Shown here one piece after another: positions 43,788-53,309 of a DNA stretch of 64,000 bases. The stretch comes from an uncultured Roseiflexaceae bacterium (GTDB taxonomy: Bacteria > Chloroflexota > Chloroflexia > Chloroflexales > Roseiflexaceae), in contig CALJIC010000216.1 in NCBI GenBank assembly GCA_937974195.1, positions 1 to 64,000 of the forward strand, read 5' to 3'. A program made the position numbers and the translations under genes. The notes under the pieces are model-generated. The model ran no database searches and was not told the origin of the DNA. It saw only the letters and a program-made list of their open reading frames with translations. Each line of letters opens with the position of its first letter. The stretch's first letter is position 1.

Positions 43788-45188
43788 CTACCTCCGGCTG
43801 GCCAGGAAGTCGATCACATCGATCTTGGTGACGATCCCGCTGACCTTGCCGCCGTCCACCACCACCGCGGCCTGGCTGCGCGCCAGGATGCCGCGCAGCT
43901 CGTCGATCGAGGTCTCGGGGGTCACCGTGGCCACCTCGTGCGCGTGCAGGTCCGCGATCGTGTGGTCCATCGCGCCGCCGTTGATCAGGTAGTCGAGCAG
44001 GTCGCCCTCGCCGATGATCCCGTGCAGGCCCCCCGACGCGTCCAGCACCGGCAGCTGCGAGATGCCATGGGTCTTCATCAGGCGGATGGCAGCCTCGACG
44101 CTGGTCGTCTCGTTGGCGGTGATCACCTCGCCGGTGCGCGTGGCCAGCAGGTCGGCGACGGTGGCATCGTCGAGGAAGCCGTTCTCGCGCATCCAGTTGT
44201 CGTCGAAGACCTTGGAGAGGTAGCGCGAGCCGCTGTCCGGCAGGAGCACGACGACGACGTCGTCCTCGCCGAGCGAGGCGCCGTTGCCGCGCAGCCACTT
44301 CAGCGCCCCGGCCAGCGCCAGGCCGGACGAGCCGCCGCCGAACAGCCCTTCCTCGCGCACCAGCCGGCGCGTCATTGTGAACGCCTCGCGGTCGTTCACC
44401 TGCACCACGTCGTCGATCACATCGAAGTCCAGCGTGGCCGGCAGGAAGTCCTCGCCGACGCCCTCGACCTTGTAGCCGTGGGCCGGGCCGAGCTCGCGGG
44501 TCAGGAAGTAGTGGTGCAGCAGCGAGCCCACCGGGTCGACGCCGACCACCTTGATCGCCGGGTTCTGCTCCTTCAGGAAGCGGCCGGTGCCGCTGATCGT
44601 GCCGCCGGTGCCCATGCCGGCGATGAAGGCCGCGATCCGGCCGCCCGTCTGGCGCCAGAGCTCGGGGCCGGTGGTGCGGTAGTGGGCCTCCGGGTTGGCC
44701 GGGTTCCAGTACTGCCCGGCGAGGATGGCGTTGGGCGTCTCCTCGGCCAGCCGGCGAGACACCGAGTAGTAGGAGCGCGGGTCATCCGGCTCGACGGCGG
44801 TGGGGGTGATCACGACGCGGGCGCCGAAGGCGCGCAGCAGCCGGATCTTCTCGTCGCTCATCTTGTCCGGCATCACAAAGATGCACTGGTAGCCCTTGAT
44901 CGCCGCCGCGATCGCCAGCCCGACGCCGGTGTTGCCGCTTGTGCCCTCGACGATCGTCCCGCCCGGCCGCAGGCGCCCCTCGCGCTCGGCGGCCTCGATC
45001 ATGGCGATGCCGATCCGGTCCTTGACGCTGCCGCCGGGGTTGAGGAACTCGACCTTGGCCAGCAGCTGCGGGCGCAGGCCGCGGGCCAGTTTGTGCAGGC
45101 GCACGAGCGGCGTGTTGCCGATCGCGTCCAGGATGCTGTCCTTAATATCAGCTGTATCGACACGGTCTGTGCCTGCGCCGATCGTCAT
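43788..45188 (-). CDS. cystathionine beta-synthase (PLP fold plus CBS pair)
   Basis: A 466-residue enzyme. Residues 1 to about 335 form the PLP fold type II domain: DAIGNTPLVRLHKLARGL, LNPGGSVKDRIGIAMIE (PLP lysine), VEGTSGNTGVGLA, FIAGMGTGGTISGTGRFL and VVLLPDSGSRYLSKVFDDNWM, the last matching cystathionine beta-synthase. Residues about 340-466 are two CBS domains (TTSVEAAIRLMKTHGISQLPVLD and IDELRGILARSQAAVVVDGGKVSGIV), the expected regulatory module. ATG at 45188 with AAGGAGG at 7 nt. It makes cystathionine from serine and homocysteine; cysteine-synthase activity is an alternative. No heme motif is obvious. Confidence 0.9.
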   Translation of the reverse strand: MTIGAGTDRVDTADIKDSILDAIGNTPLVRLHKLARGLRPQLLAKVEFLNPGGSVKDRIGIAMIEAAEREGRLRPGGTIVEGTSGNTGVGLAIAAAIKGYQCIFVMPDKMSDEKIRLLRAFGARVVITPTAVEPDDPRSYYSVSRRLAEETPNAILAGQYWNPANPEAHYRTTGPELWRQTGGRIAAFIAGMGTGGTISGTGRFLKEQNPAIKVVGVDPVGSLLHHYFLTRELGPAHGYKVEGVGEDFLPATLDFDVIDDVVQVNDREAFTMTRRLVREEGLFGGGSSGLALAGALKWLRGNGASLGEDDVVVVLLPDSGSRYLSKVFDDNWMRENGFLDDATVADLLATRTGEVITANETTSVEAAIRLMKTHGISQLPVLDASGGLHGIIGEGDLLDYLINGGAMDHTIADLHAHEVATVTPETSIDELRGILARSQAAVVVDGGKVSGIVTKIDVIDFLASRR

Positions 45189-45230
45189 CGTGGGGCCTCC
45201 TTCTGATGCTATCCGCGCGCATGGTACCAC

Positions 45231-45537
45231 GAAACCAGGCCCCTGGCTCGTGGGCGCGCAGCCCCAGAGCTGCCCGCCCGCGGAGCGTGAACGCCACAGC
45301 GGCGGCCTATCGATCCTCAGTCCCTGTAAGCAATTACACTTTCAGCGCACATGGGCGCGTTGTTTCCCTTGCCAGCGCGCCATGAGAAAATGTGGCTGTT
45401 GACCGTAAAACGGGTATGTGGTATGATTGCGCAGAATTGCTCGCCCTACTGCCATGATTCGCCATTCGGCAGCGCTCCGGAAAGCACAAAATGGCTTGTG
45501 CAGCCCGCCGTGGGCGAACTGAGGGAGGATAGCTCGC
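45231..45537. other. 307-bp divergent spacer with the TPR-gene promoter
   Basis: Between the cystathionine beta-synthase and TPR genes. Apart from the promoter at 45399-45427 I see no gene or repeat; it is AT-richer than its surroundings over 45340-45440. Confidence 0.4.
45399..45427 (+). promoter_or_regulatory. promoter TTGACC-17-TATGAT for the TPR-TM gene
   Basis: The -35 TTGACC (45399-45404), 17-bp spacer and -10 TATGAT (45422-45427) with an upstream TGTGG give a strong promoter. The leader of about 105 nt ends in GGGAGG before the ATG at 45538. Confidence 0.75.
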
Positions 45538-46896
45538 ATGGCGGAGTCTGAAACCATCCTGCGGCTCGGTATCGAGGCCGCGCGCGAGGGGAACCGCGAG
45601 GAAGCCCGCAACCTCTTCAGCCTGCTGACGCGCCAGGAGCCGGACAACGTGCAGGCCTGGTTGTGGCTCGCAGGGGTCGCCGAGGGTCCGGATCAGCGCC
45701 GCGCTGCGCTGGAGCGCGTGCTGGAGCTTGAGCCGGACAACGAGATGGCGCTCAAGGGCCTGCAGGCCATGGGCGTCACCCCGCCTGCGCGCGCCGCCGA
45801 CACCTCGGAAGCCGCAGCGGTGGCCGCCGGCGCCGCCGCAGGGGCTGCTGCAGCCACCGCCGCGCCTTCCCGCCCGATGACCGAGGAGGAGCTGTTCGCG
45901 GCAGAGCTGGACTCGGCCTTCGACCTGGCCGACGAGCTGCCGCGCGCCACGCCGCCGCCCCGGCGCGAGGAGGAGACTGCCGAGGCCGCCGCAGCCGGAG
46001 CCGCGGCCGGCACCGCCGCCGCCCTCGAAGAAGACCGCCGGCGCTACCGGCCAAGCTCGGCGCGCATGGCAGCCGACCTGGACGATGACGACGACACGGT
46101 GCCTGCGCGCAGCGGCCCAAGCCTGCTGCTGTGGGTGCTGGTCGCGCTGGTCATCCTGGCGCTGCTCGCCTACCTGCTGTGGCAGCTATTCGGCGGCCAG
46201 GGCCCGGAGACCGCCCAGCCCACCGCTGCCCCCGCCCCGACGGTCGCGGCTGAGACGCCCGCCGGCGCCACGCCCGACACCGGCGCCACAACGGCGCCTG
46301 GGGCCGAGACGCCCGCCGCGACGGAAGATCCGAACGCGCAGCCGACAGAAGATGTGAGCGCGCAGCCGACGGCGGAACCGGGCGCTCCGGACGGCGAGAT
46401 GCCGACCGCCGAGACCGGGGAGGAGCCCGCAGCGCCGACGTCAGTGCCGGTGACGGGGGCCGACCCGCTGCCCATCCCGCCGAACTCCTTCATCAGCGCC
46501 AACGGCTGGAACTACACCTGGCCGGGCACCAACGTCTGCGCGTTCGGCTGCGCCGTGGTCCTGGGCCCGCAGGTCGGCAGCTTCACCGCGCAGGGCACGT
46601 TCGTCCACGTGCTGGCGTTCGTCCAGAACACGACCGGCACCGACCAGCCGCTCCCGGCGGACTTCTTCGTGCTGCGCGACTCGCAGGGTCGCGTGTACGA
46701 GGCCCGCGCCGATGTCGCTGAAGCCGCCTGGCGGCCCGGCTCCGCCGACGTGCCCGCCACCGGGAGCATCCCCGCCAACGGCGCCACCACCAGCGTCTAC
46801 CTGGTGTTCGATGTGGCGCCGGACGCGCAGAACCTGGTGATGTTCTCGCGCCACTTCACCGATCAGGGCTGGCCGGTGCTGGCGTCGGTGCAGTAG
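45538..46896 (+). CDS. TPR-TM protein with Pro/Thr-rich linker and DUF4352-like end
   Basis: A 452-residue protein. Residues about 5-80 are TPR-like (LRLGIEAAREGNREEARNLFSLLT and DNVQAWLWLAGVAEGPDQRRAALERVLELEPDNEMAL). An Ala/Glu-rich linker leads to one membrane helix at about 194-216 (LLLWVLVALVILALLAYLLW). Outside is a Pro/Thr/Ala-rich stretch to about 305 and then a beta-rich domain (FAQGTFVHVLAF-type, ADFFVLRDSQGRVYEARAD, YLVFDVAPDAQNLVMFS) like DUF4352. GGGAGG precedes the ATG. No known enzyme motif. A paralogue follows. It may link a cytoplasmic partner to an outer domain. Confidence 0.75.
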   Translation: MAESETILRLGIEAAREGNREEARNLFSLLTRQEPDNVQAWLWLAGVAEGPDQRRAALERVLELEPDNEMALKGLQAMGVTPPARAADTSEAAAVAAGAAAGAAAATAAPSRPMTEEELFAAELDSAFDLADELPRATPPPRREEETAEAAAAGAAAGTAAALEEDRRRYRPSSARMAADLDDDDDTVPARSGPSLLLWVLVALVILALLAYLLWQLFGGQGPETAQPTAAPAPTVAAETPAGATPDTGATTAPGAETPAATEDPNAQPTEDVSAQPTAEPGAPDGEMPTAETGEEPAAPTSVPVTGADPLPIPPNSFISANGWNYTWPGTNVCAFGCAVVLGPQVGSFTAQGTFVHVLAFVQNTTGTDQPLPADFFVLRDSQGRVYEARADVAEAAWRPGSADVPATGSIPANGATTSVYLVFDVAPDAQNLVMFSRHFTDQGWPVLASVQ

Positions 46897-46917
46897 AATC
46901 AGCCTCGAGTGGGATGC

Positions 46918-46950
46918 GTGAAGGGTGGTGGCGGAGCCGCCACCCTTTCA
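46918..46950 (+). terminator. probable hairpin terminator after the TPR-TM gene
   Basis: GGTGGCGG/CCGCCACC inside TGAAGGGTGG and CCACCCTTTCA (46919-46949) can pair with small bulges, ending in CCCTTTC. It lies 23 bp after the stop. Tail is only moderately T-rich. Confidence 0.5.
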
Positions 46951-47002
46951 CATACCCGCCGGGCAACGCCGTGGTCTCATCTAGCCTGAAAGCGCACGTG
47001 CC

Positions 47003-48211
47003 GTGACCGCATCGACACCCCCTCGCGCCCCGCTCCCCCCCACGATGGTGACCGCGCTGCTGCGAACGGCGCACCGGGTCCGCGAGCGCGGCGATCTCCC
47101 CCGGGCCCGCGCGCTGCTGCGGACGCTCGCCGAGCAGGCGCCGGACGACTGGCAGGTCTGGCAGGCGCTCGCCGAGGTCGCCGAGACCGACGCGGAGCGC
47201 CTGGCCGCGCTTGAGCGCCTGGCCGCGCTGGCTGAGCCGCGCATCACCCGGCCGCTGGAGGCCCGCGACCAGCCGCCAGCGCCGGATGACTCGACGCCCG
47301 CCGCCGCGCCGCAGGCCGCTGAGGCCGCCACGAGCGCAGCCGCGCCGCTGCGGGCCGAGCCCCGCCCGCAGCCCGCGCCGCTCCCCTACGACGACGCCGA
47401 GGCGTGGACGGCGCCGCGCGCGGCACCGGCGCACGTGGAGCACCCGGCGGCCTGGTTTCGCACCCACTGGCTGACGTACGTCTCGGTGGCGGTGATCGTG
47501 CTGCTGCTGCTCGCGGTCGCGCTGATGGCCCGCCAGCGCCTGGCCACGAGCGCGGCGCAGCCGACCCCGACGCCCGCGCTGCCGACTGCGGCCCTGCCCG
47601 GCGCGGGCCAGCAGCCCGAGGCCACGCCCGCCCCTCCATCCGAGCCGACGGCCGCGGCGCCTACCGAGGCCGCGCCCACGCCGCTGCCGGCGGAGTCGCC
47701 CGCGGCGATGCCAACGGCGCCGCCCGAGGCATCTCCGGCGCTGCCGACCGCGCCGGTCGCCACCCCGACCGCCGTCGCCGCCACCCCGACGCCGGTGCAG
47801 ACGCTGGCGCTCGGCCAGGTGGTGGACCGCGGCGACTGGAGCGTGACTGTGCTCCAGCCCAACCACCTGCTCCTGCTCGACGGCAGCATCGGCGAGCTGA
47901 TGCCGAGCGGCCGCTTCGCCCTGGCGCTCGTGGCGATCAGCAACCGCGGCCCAGCCCCCGCCCGCGTCCCCCAGGACCTGCTGGCGCTGGTCGACTCGCG
48001 CGGCGTGCGCTACGCGCCCGTGCCGGGGGCCTCGACCGCGTACCTCAGCGTGTACGAGCGCGGGGTGCGCGGCGACCTGAGCCTGGAGGAGGAGGTCCCG
48101 GCCGGAGCCGGGATCGTCAGCATCCCCGTGATCTTCGACGTCCCCCTCAATGCCACTGGGCTGACCCTGCTGGTGGAGGGGGCGCCGGCCGGCTGGCGCT
48201 ACGGGCAGTGA
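47003..48211 (+). CDS. second TPR-TM protein, paralogue of the upstream gene
   Basis: A 402-residue protein with the same plan: TPR-like N-terminus (LRTAHRVRERGDLPRARALLRTLAEQ, DDWQVWQALAEVAETDAERLAALERL), one membrane helix at about 157-177 (VSVAVIVLLLLAVALMA), a Pro/Thr/Ala linker to about 265, and a C-terminal DUF4352-like domain (GDWSVTVLQPNHLLLLDGSIG, FALALVAISNRGPAPARVPQDLLALVDS). It starts at GTG 47003, or ATG 47045; neither has a clear Shine-Dalgarno. It is 106 bp after its paralogue, converges on the macB ATPase gene, and likely arose by local duplication. Function unknown. Confidence 0.75.
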   Translation: MTASTPPRAPLPPTMVTALLRTAHRVRERGDLPRARALLRTLAEQAPDDWQVWQALAEVAETDAERLAALERLAALAEPRITRPLEARDQPPAPDDSTPAAAPQAAEAATSAAAPLRAEPRPQPAPLPYDDAEAWTAPRAAPAHVEHPAAWFRTHWLTYVSVAVIVLLLLAVALMARQRLATSAAQPTPTPALPTAALPGAGQQPEATPAPPSEPTAAAPTEAAPTPLPAESPAAMPTAPPEASPALPTAPVATPTAVAATPTPVQTLALGQVVDRGDWSVTVLQPNHLLLLDGSIGELMPSGRFALALVAISNRGPAPARVPQDLLALVDSRGVRYAPVPGASTAYLSVYERGVRGDLSLEEEVPAGAGIVSIPVIFDVPLNATGLTLLVEGAPAGWRYGQ

Positions 48212-48227
48212 TGGAGCGCGGGCTGCC

Positions 48228-48932
48228 TCACGGGGCCAGCGCGGCGGCTGGCGCCTCCATCCGCTCGTCGCGCGATATCAGCCCGTCGCGCACGTGGATG
48301 ATGCGCTGCGCGTGCCGCGCGACATCTGGGTCGTGCGTCACCAGGATCACCGTGATCCCCTGCTCGCGGTTCAGCTGCTCGAAGAGCGCCATGATCTCAC
48401 CGCCGGTGGTCGTGTCGAGCGCCCCCGTCGGCTCGTCGGCCATGATGATCCGCGGGTTGGTGACCAGGGCGCGGGCGATGGCGACGCGCTGCTGCTGGCC
48501 GCCCGAGAGCTCGTTCGGCCGGTGGTGGAGCCGATCCCCCATGCCCACCGCCTCGAGCGCCGCACGCGCCCGCTCCGCCCGCCTGGTGGCGTCGCCGTAG
48601 AGCAGCGGCAGCTCGACGTTGTGCAGCGCGTCGGTGCGCTGCAGCAGCATGTACTGCTGGAACACGAAGCCGACCTTGCGGTTGCGAATGTCGGCCAGCT
48701 GGTCGTCGTTCAGGCCGCCGATGTCGACGCCGTCGAGCCGGTAGCTGCCGGAGGTCGGCTGGTCCAGGCAGCCGAGCATGTTCATCAGCGTGCTCTTGCC
48801 GCTGCCGGACGGGCCCATGATCGCCACCATCTCGCCGGCCTCGATGGTGAACGAGACGCCGCGCAGCGCCTGCACCTCGACCTCGCCCATGCGGTAGACT
48901 TTGGTGAGATTCTCGACCTCTATCAGTGCCAT
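48228..48932 (-). CDS. MacB/LolD-type ABC transporter ATPase
   Basis: A 234-residue ATPase of the FtsX-linked class. Walker A is MGPSGSGKSTLMN, Q-loop FVFQQYMLLQRTDALHNVELPL, signature LSGGQQQRVAIARALV, Walker B IIMADEPTGALD, H-loop VILVTHDPDVARHAQ. The GDATRRAERARAALEAVGM segment is typical of LolD/MacB. AGGAAG precedes the ATG by 4 nt. It is third in the order MacA-like, permease, ATPase, but a palindromic element separates it from the permease. It energises export of a lipophilic substrate, peptide or lipoprotein across or from the membrane; the cargo is unknown. Confidence 0.94.
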   Translation of the reverse strand: MALIEVENLTKVYRMGEVEVQALRGVSFTIEAGEMVAIMGPSGSGKSTLMNMLGCLDQPTSGSYRLDGVDIGGLNDDQLADIRNRKVGFVFQQYMLLQRTDALHNVELPLLYGDATRRAERARAALEAVGMGDRLHHRPNELSGGQQQRVAIARALVTNPRIIMADEPTGALDTTTGGEIMALFEQLNREQGITVILVTHDPDVARHAQRIIHVRDGLISRDERMEAPAAALAP

Positions 48933-48948
48933 AGGTCTTCCTAATCAC

Positions 48949-49153
48949 TTGCACGTTTGCGGCGGCCTCGCCCCGCGCCCGTCGGAGGGGTCTGGGAGGC
49001 GAAGCCTCCCCAGAATCTCCCTCTATCCGCTGCTCTGCGGCGACACAGTCGCCGCAGAGCAGCGGGCAAAGCGTCTGTGGAGGGCCTACGGCCCTCCACA
49101 CCTCCCCGCCAGGCGGACGAGTGGCAACGATCGCGTAACTCCTGTCACTCACG
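48949..49153. repeat. palindromic intergenic element, copy J (full, three hairpins, opposite order)
   Basis: Starts CACTTGCACGTTTGCGGCGG and ends CGATCGCGTAACTCCTGTCA. Inside are an imperfect GGGAGGC hairpin (48992-49013), an 18-bp perfect hairpin with loop aca (49027-49065) and a 10-bp perfect hairpin with loop tac (49077-49099). The same modules occur reversed in copy B. It sits between two genes of the efflux operon, with 100 bp of unassigned sequence after it. Confidence 0.75.
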
Positions 49154-49259
49154 TTTGCCACGCCCCGCGCTCGTTCCGGCGGAAGCAGCCCCGGCGGGCC
49201 GCAGACCCCCTCTTCGCAATGCGCGCGGCATCACCTCCGCCGCCGGAGCGAGCGACGTG

Positions 49260-50549
<1,290 letters not shown>

Positions 50550-50711
50550 GGCTCGTGTTTCTCTGTGCCAGAATCCAATAGTCCCGAGAGCCCGCCGGGC
50601 GTGCGCTGCCGGAAGTGACCGGCGCGGTTCCCGGCGCAGCCGGACGGCCAGACGCAGCCTGAGTCTCAGGTCGCTCGGCGAGCTGTCAGGTCGCTGCCCG
50701 CCCTCTGGCTG

Positions 50712-52652
50712 CTATCCGCCGCCGCCGGGTCGCTGCCCGCCGCCGGGTCCGCCGCCGCCGGGTCGCTGCCCGCCGCCTGGTCCGCCACCTGCGGGCGGGC
50801 CGCCGCCTGGCCCGCCGAAGAACACGGGGCCGCGCATCTGGCTCTGGCCGCCCTGCGAGACCGTGACGACGACGATGTCGCCCTCGCTGAGGCCCGACCG
50901 CACCTCCGTCTGCGACTCGCCGACGAGCCCGGTCTCGATCGTGACCGGCACCACCTCGCCGCCGCGCTGCACGAGCACCTGCGCCCCGTCCGGCGTCTGC
51001 TGGATCGCGATGTTCGGCACCGTCAGCACGCCGTTGGCCTCCGCGACGACGATCGTCACCGCGGCGCTCAGGCCGACCCGCAGCGGCGCATCGGTTGGCT
51101 CGAGGTCGATCCGCGCGTTGTAGGTCGTGACGTTCTGGCTCACGGTGGGGATCGAGGCGATATAGGTCAGCTTGCCCTCCAGGACCGTGCCGGGCAGCGC
51201 GTCGATCGTGACCAGCGCCCGCTGGTCGAGCGCGAGCTTCGCCAGATCGACCTCGCTGAAGTAGACGTCCACGTAGTAGGAGGAGTCGTCGATCAGGTAG
51301 ATGGCGGCGGTGTCGGCGCTCGCGGCCGAGCCGCTCGACGCGGACGCGCTGTCGCCGATCGTGATGTTGACGGCCGCCACCGTGCCGTCGAACGGCGCGA
51401 CGAGCTGGGCGGCGGCGAGCTCGCGCTTCGCAGCCGCCAGGGCGGCCTCGGCCTGGGCCACCTGCGCCTCAGCCTGCGCAATCTCGGCCTCGGACGGCGG
51501 CGCGAGCAGCTCTTCGAGCGCCACCTGCCGCTGGAGCACGGTCTGCTCGGCGATCGCCACATCCGTCTGCGTGCCGCCGCTCGTCAGGGCGTTGAGCTGC
51601 GCCTCGGCCTGGGCCACCTGCGCCTCGGCCTGCGCGATCTGGGCGGCGGTCGGGTTCAGCAGCGCCTCCAGCTGCCGCTGGGCGGATGCCAGCTGCGCCT
51701 CGGCCCGCTGCACATCGGCGATCTCCTGCTCGCGGGCGTTGTCATACGCCACCTGCGCCTGGGTCACGTTGGCCTCGGCGGTCCGCAGCGCCGCCTCAGC
51801 CTGGACGAACGCGTCGTAGTACTGCTGGCGCTGGGTGTCGCTCACCTTGTTCTTGATCTTCTCGCCCTGGGCGGTGGTCGTCTCCGGGTTCGCCGGGTTC
51901 TGCCCCGTCTCCTGCACGAAGTCCCAGTCGCTCTTCGCCGTGGCGTAGCGCACCTGCGCCTGTGTGAGCGCGTCGACCGCCTTCTGGAGCGCCAGCTCGG
52001 CGTTGGTCTTGTTCGCCGAAGCGGAGTTGCGGGTGGACTGCAGCGCGATCTCGGCCTCGCGGACCGCCTGCTCGGCCGCCTCGCGGTCAGCCGCCGTCGG
52101 GTTCTTCAGCATCTCCAGGTTGGCCTGCGCGCTGCGGAGGCTCGCGCGCGCGCTGGCGATCTGGGCGGCGGTCGCGGTGCCGCGCTTGGTCTGCTCGAGC
52201 TGGAGCTTGGCCACCTCAAGCTGCGACTCGGCCAGCCGCACCTCTTCCGGATCGGGGCCGTCCAGCAGGTCGGCCAGGTTGGCCTGCGCGCTCTTCAGGT
52301 TCGCCTCGGCCTGCACGACCTGCTGGTGGAGGTCGCTGGTGTCGAGCGACGCCAGGACCTCGCCGGCGCGCACCTTCTGGCCCTCGGTCACCCGCACCTC
52401 GGCGATCGTGCCGCCGGTCGCGAAGTTCAGGTAGCTCTCGCGCAGCGCCTGGAGCTGGCCGCTGCTGCTGACTGTCTGCATCAGGTCGCCGACGCGCACC
52501 GGCAGGGTGACAGTCTGGCTGCTCGTCGAGCGAGCGCCCCCGCATGCAGCCAGCGTCGCGGCGATGGCCAGCAGGCTGCCGGCGCGGACGAGCCAGCGTG
52601 GGCCTCGGCGGGGCGCCCCTGCCTGCGCCCGCCTCGTGGTTGGTAGAGTCAT
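50712..52652 (-). CDS. MacA-like periplasmic adaptor lipoprotein
   Basis: A 646-residue HlyD-family adaptor. A signal with lipobox LAAC gives C37. The barrel-sandwich part (TVSSSGQLQALRESYLNFATGG, VTEGQKVRAGEVLASLDTSDLHQQ) is interrupted by a coiled coil from about 100 to 400, longer than usual, made of AQAEAQVAQAEAQLNAL-type repeats. It resumes with LVAPFDGTVAAVNITIGDSASA and a beta domain. The C-terminus is a Gly/Pro/Arg-rich low-complexity tail (GGGQRPGGGG repeated). ATG with AGGAG at 5 nt. It connects the permease to the envelope; the long hairpin suggests a wide gap to cross. Confidence 0.9.
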   Translation of the reverse strand: MTLPTTRRAQAGAPRRGPRWLVRAGSLLAIAATLAACGGARSTSSQTVTLPVRVGDLMQTVSSSGQLQALRESYLNFATGGTIAEVRVTEGQKVRAGEVLASLDTSDLHQQVVQAEANLKSAQANLADLLDGPDPEEVRLAESQLEVAKLQLEQTKRGTATAAQIASARASLRSAQANLEMLKNPTAADREAAEQAVREAEIALQSTRNSASANKTNAELALQKAVDALTQAQVRYATAKSDWDFVQETGQNPANPETTTAQGEKIKNKVSDTQRQQYYDAFVQAEAALRTAEANVTQAQVAYDNAREQEIADVQRAEAQLASAQRQLEALLNPTAAQIAQAEAQVAQAEAQLNALTSGGTQTDVAIAEQTVLQRQVALEELLAPPSEAEIAQAEAQVAQAEAALAAAKRELAAAQLVAPFDGTVAAVNITIGDSASASSGSAASADTAAIYLIDDSSYYVDVYFSEVDLAKLALDQRALVTIDALPGTVLEGKLTYIASIPTVSQNVTTYNARIDLEPTDAPLRVGLSAAVTIVVAEANGVLTVPNIAIQQTPDGAQVLVQRGGEVVPVTIETGLVGESQTEVRSGLSEGDIVVVTVSQGGQSQMRGPVFFGGPGGGPPAGGGPGGGQRPGGGGPGGGQRPGGGG

Positions 52653-53309
52653 CGTTACTCCTCATGAGCATCGTTGTGACGCCGGCGCAGCGACGAGCGT
52701 CAGCCCGGCGCGCTTCGCTGCGGAGGCGTCTGCCGCTATCGACTATAGGACAGCAGTGTTTAGAACTTGTTTAGAAAGGGTGAGAGCGGGCTTAACACGA
52801 CTCAGGAACTGGCGGGCACACCAGCCGCTCATCACAAGCACACTGCGTATTGCAGCGCATCAGCGTTTGCCTGGGGCACAGGCATCGGTGTGCATGGGCA
52901 TGACAACGGGCAGACTGGCACACTCCTCGTTCCCTTGCGGGTCCAGGGCCGCAGGCCCTGGCGCGGGTGGTGCAGGAGGGCCGGCGCCGGCCCTCCTGCC
53001 CGGGTGCAGGGCGGAGCGCCTGCATGCAAGAATGGCAGCACAAGCAGCGCGGGTGCAGGGCGGAGCGCCTGCATGCAAGAATGGCAGCACAAGCAGCGCG
53101 GGTGCAGGGCACAGCGCCTGTGGAACAGGCTTGGGCGCAGGGCGGTCCACCGCGTAAGTCCTGTCAGGACGTATGTGCCAGGCTACATAACTTCTGAACA
53201 TCCGCTGGCTATAATGGCGGCAGCACGTACGCGGCGGGGCCGGCGCGCCCTGCCCGGCACCTGCGGTGGAGGCAGCAGGTCCACCGCGCCTCCCTGCGGA
53301 GAGAGCGAG
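52653..53309. repeat. repeat-rich divergent region upstream of the macA-like and regulator genes
   Basis: Holds a 49-bp tandem repeat (separate entry), a GGGCCGGCGCCGGCCC palindrome near 52979-52996, and CCACCGCGTAAGTCCTGTCA (53147-53166), the right end of the palindromic family, whose left end I cannot place. TATAAT at 53210-53215 is a consensus -10 for the response regulator gene, with a leader of about 90 nt. No coding sequence is supported. Confidence 0.6.
53002..53119. repeat. 49-bp tandem repeat (two full copies and a partial)
   Basis: Two identical 49-bp units, 53002-53050 and 53051-53099, then a third that diverges after about 17 bp. Each unit starts GGGTGCAGGGCGGAGCGCCT and contains ATGGCAGCACAAGCAGCGC. 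Embedded GGAGCGCCT/AGGCGCTCC-type pairs allow hairpins. Confidence 0.85.

Noticed and set aside
52792..53112. 106-residue Cys-rich frame over the 49-bp repeats
   Set aside because: Its Cys-rich repeats come from the tandem DNA repeat; no ribosome site or promoter.
53002..53119. Possible CRISPR array
   Set aside because: The repeats are direct 49-bp tandems with no spacers, and no cas gene is near.
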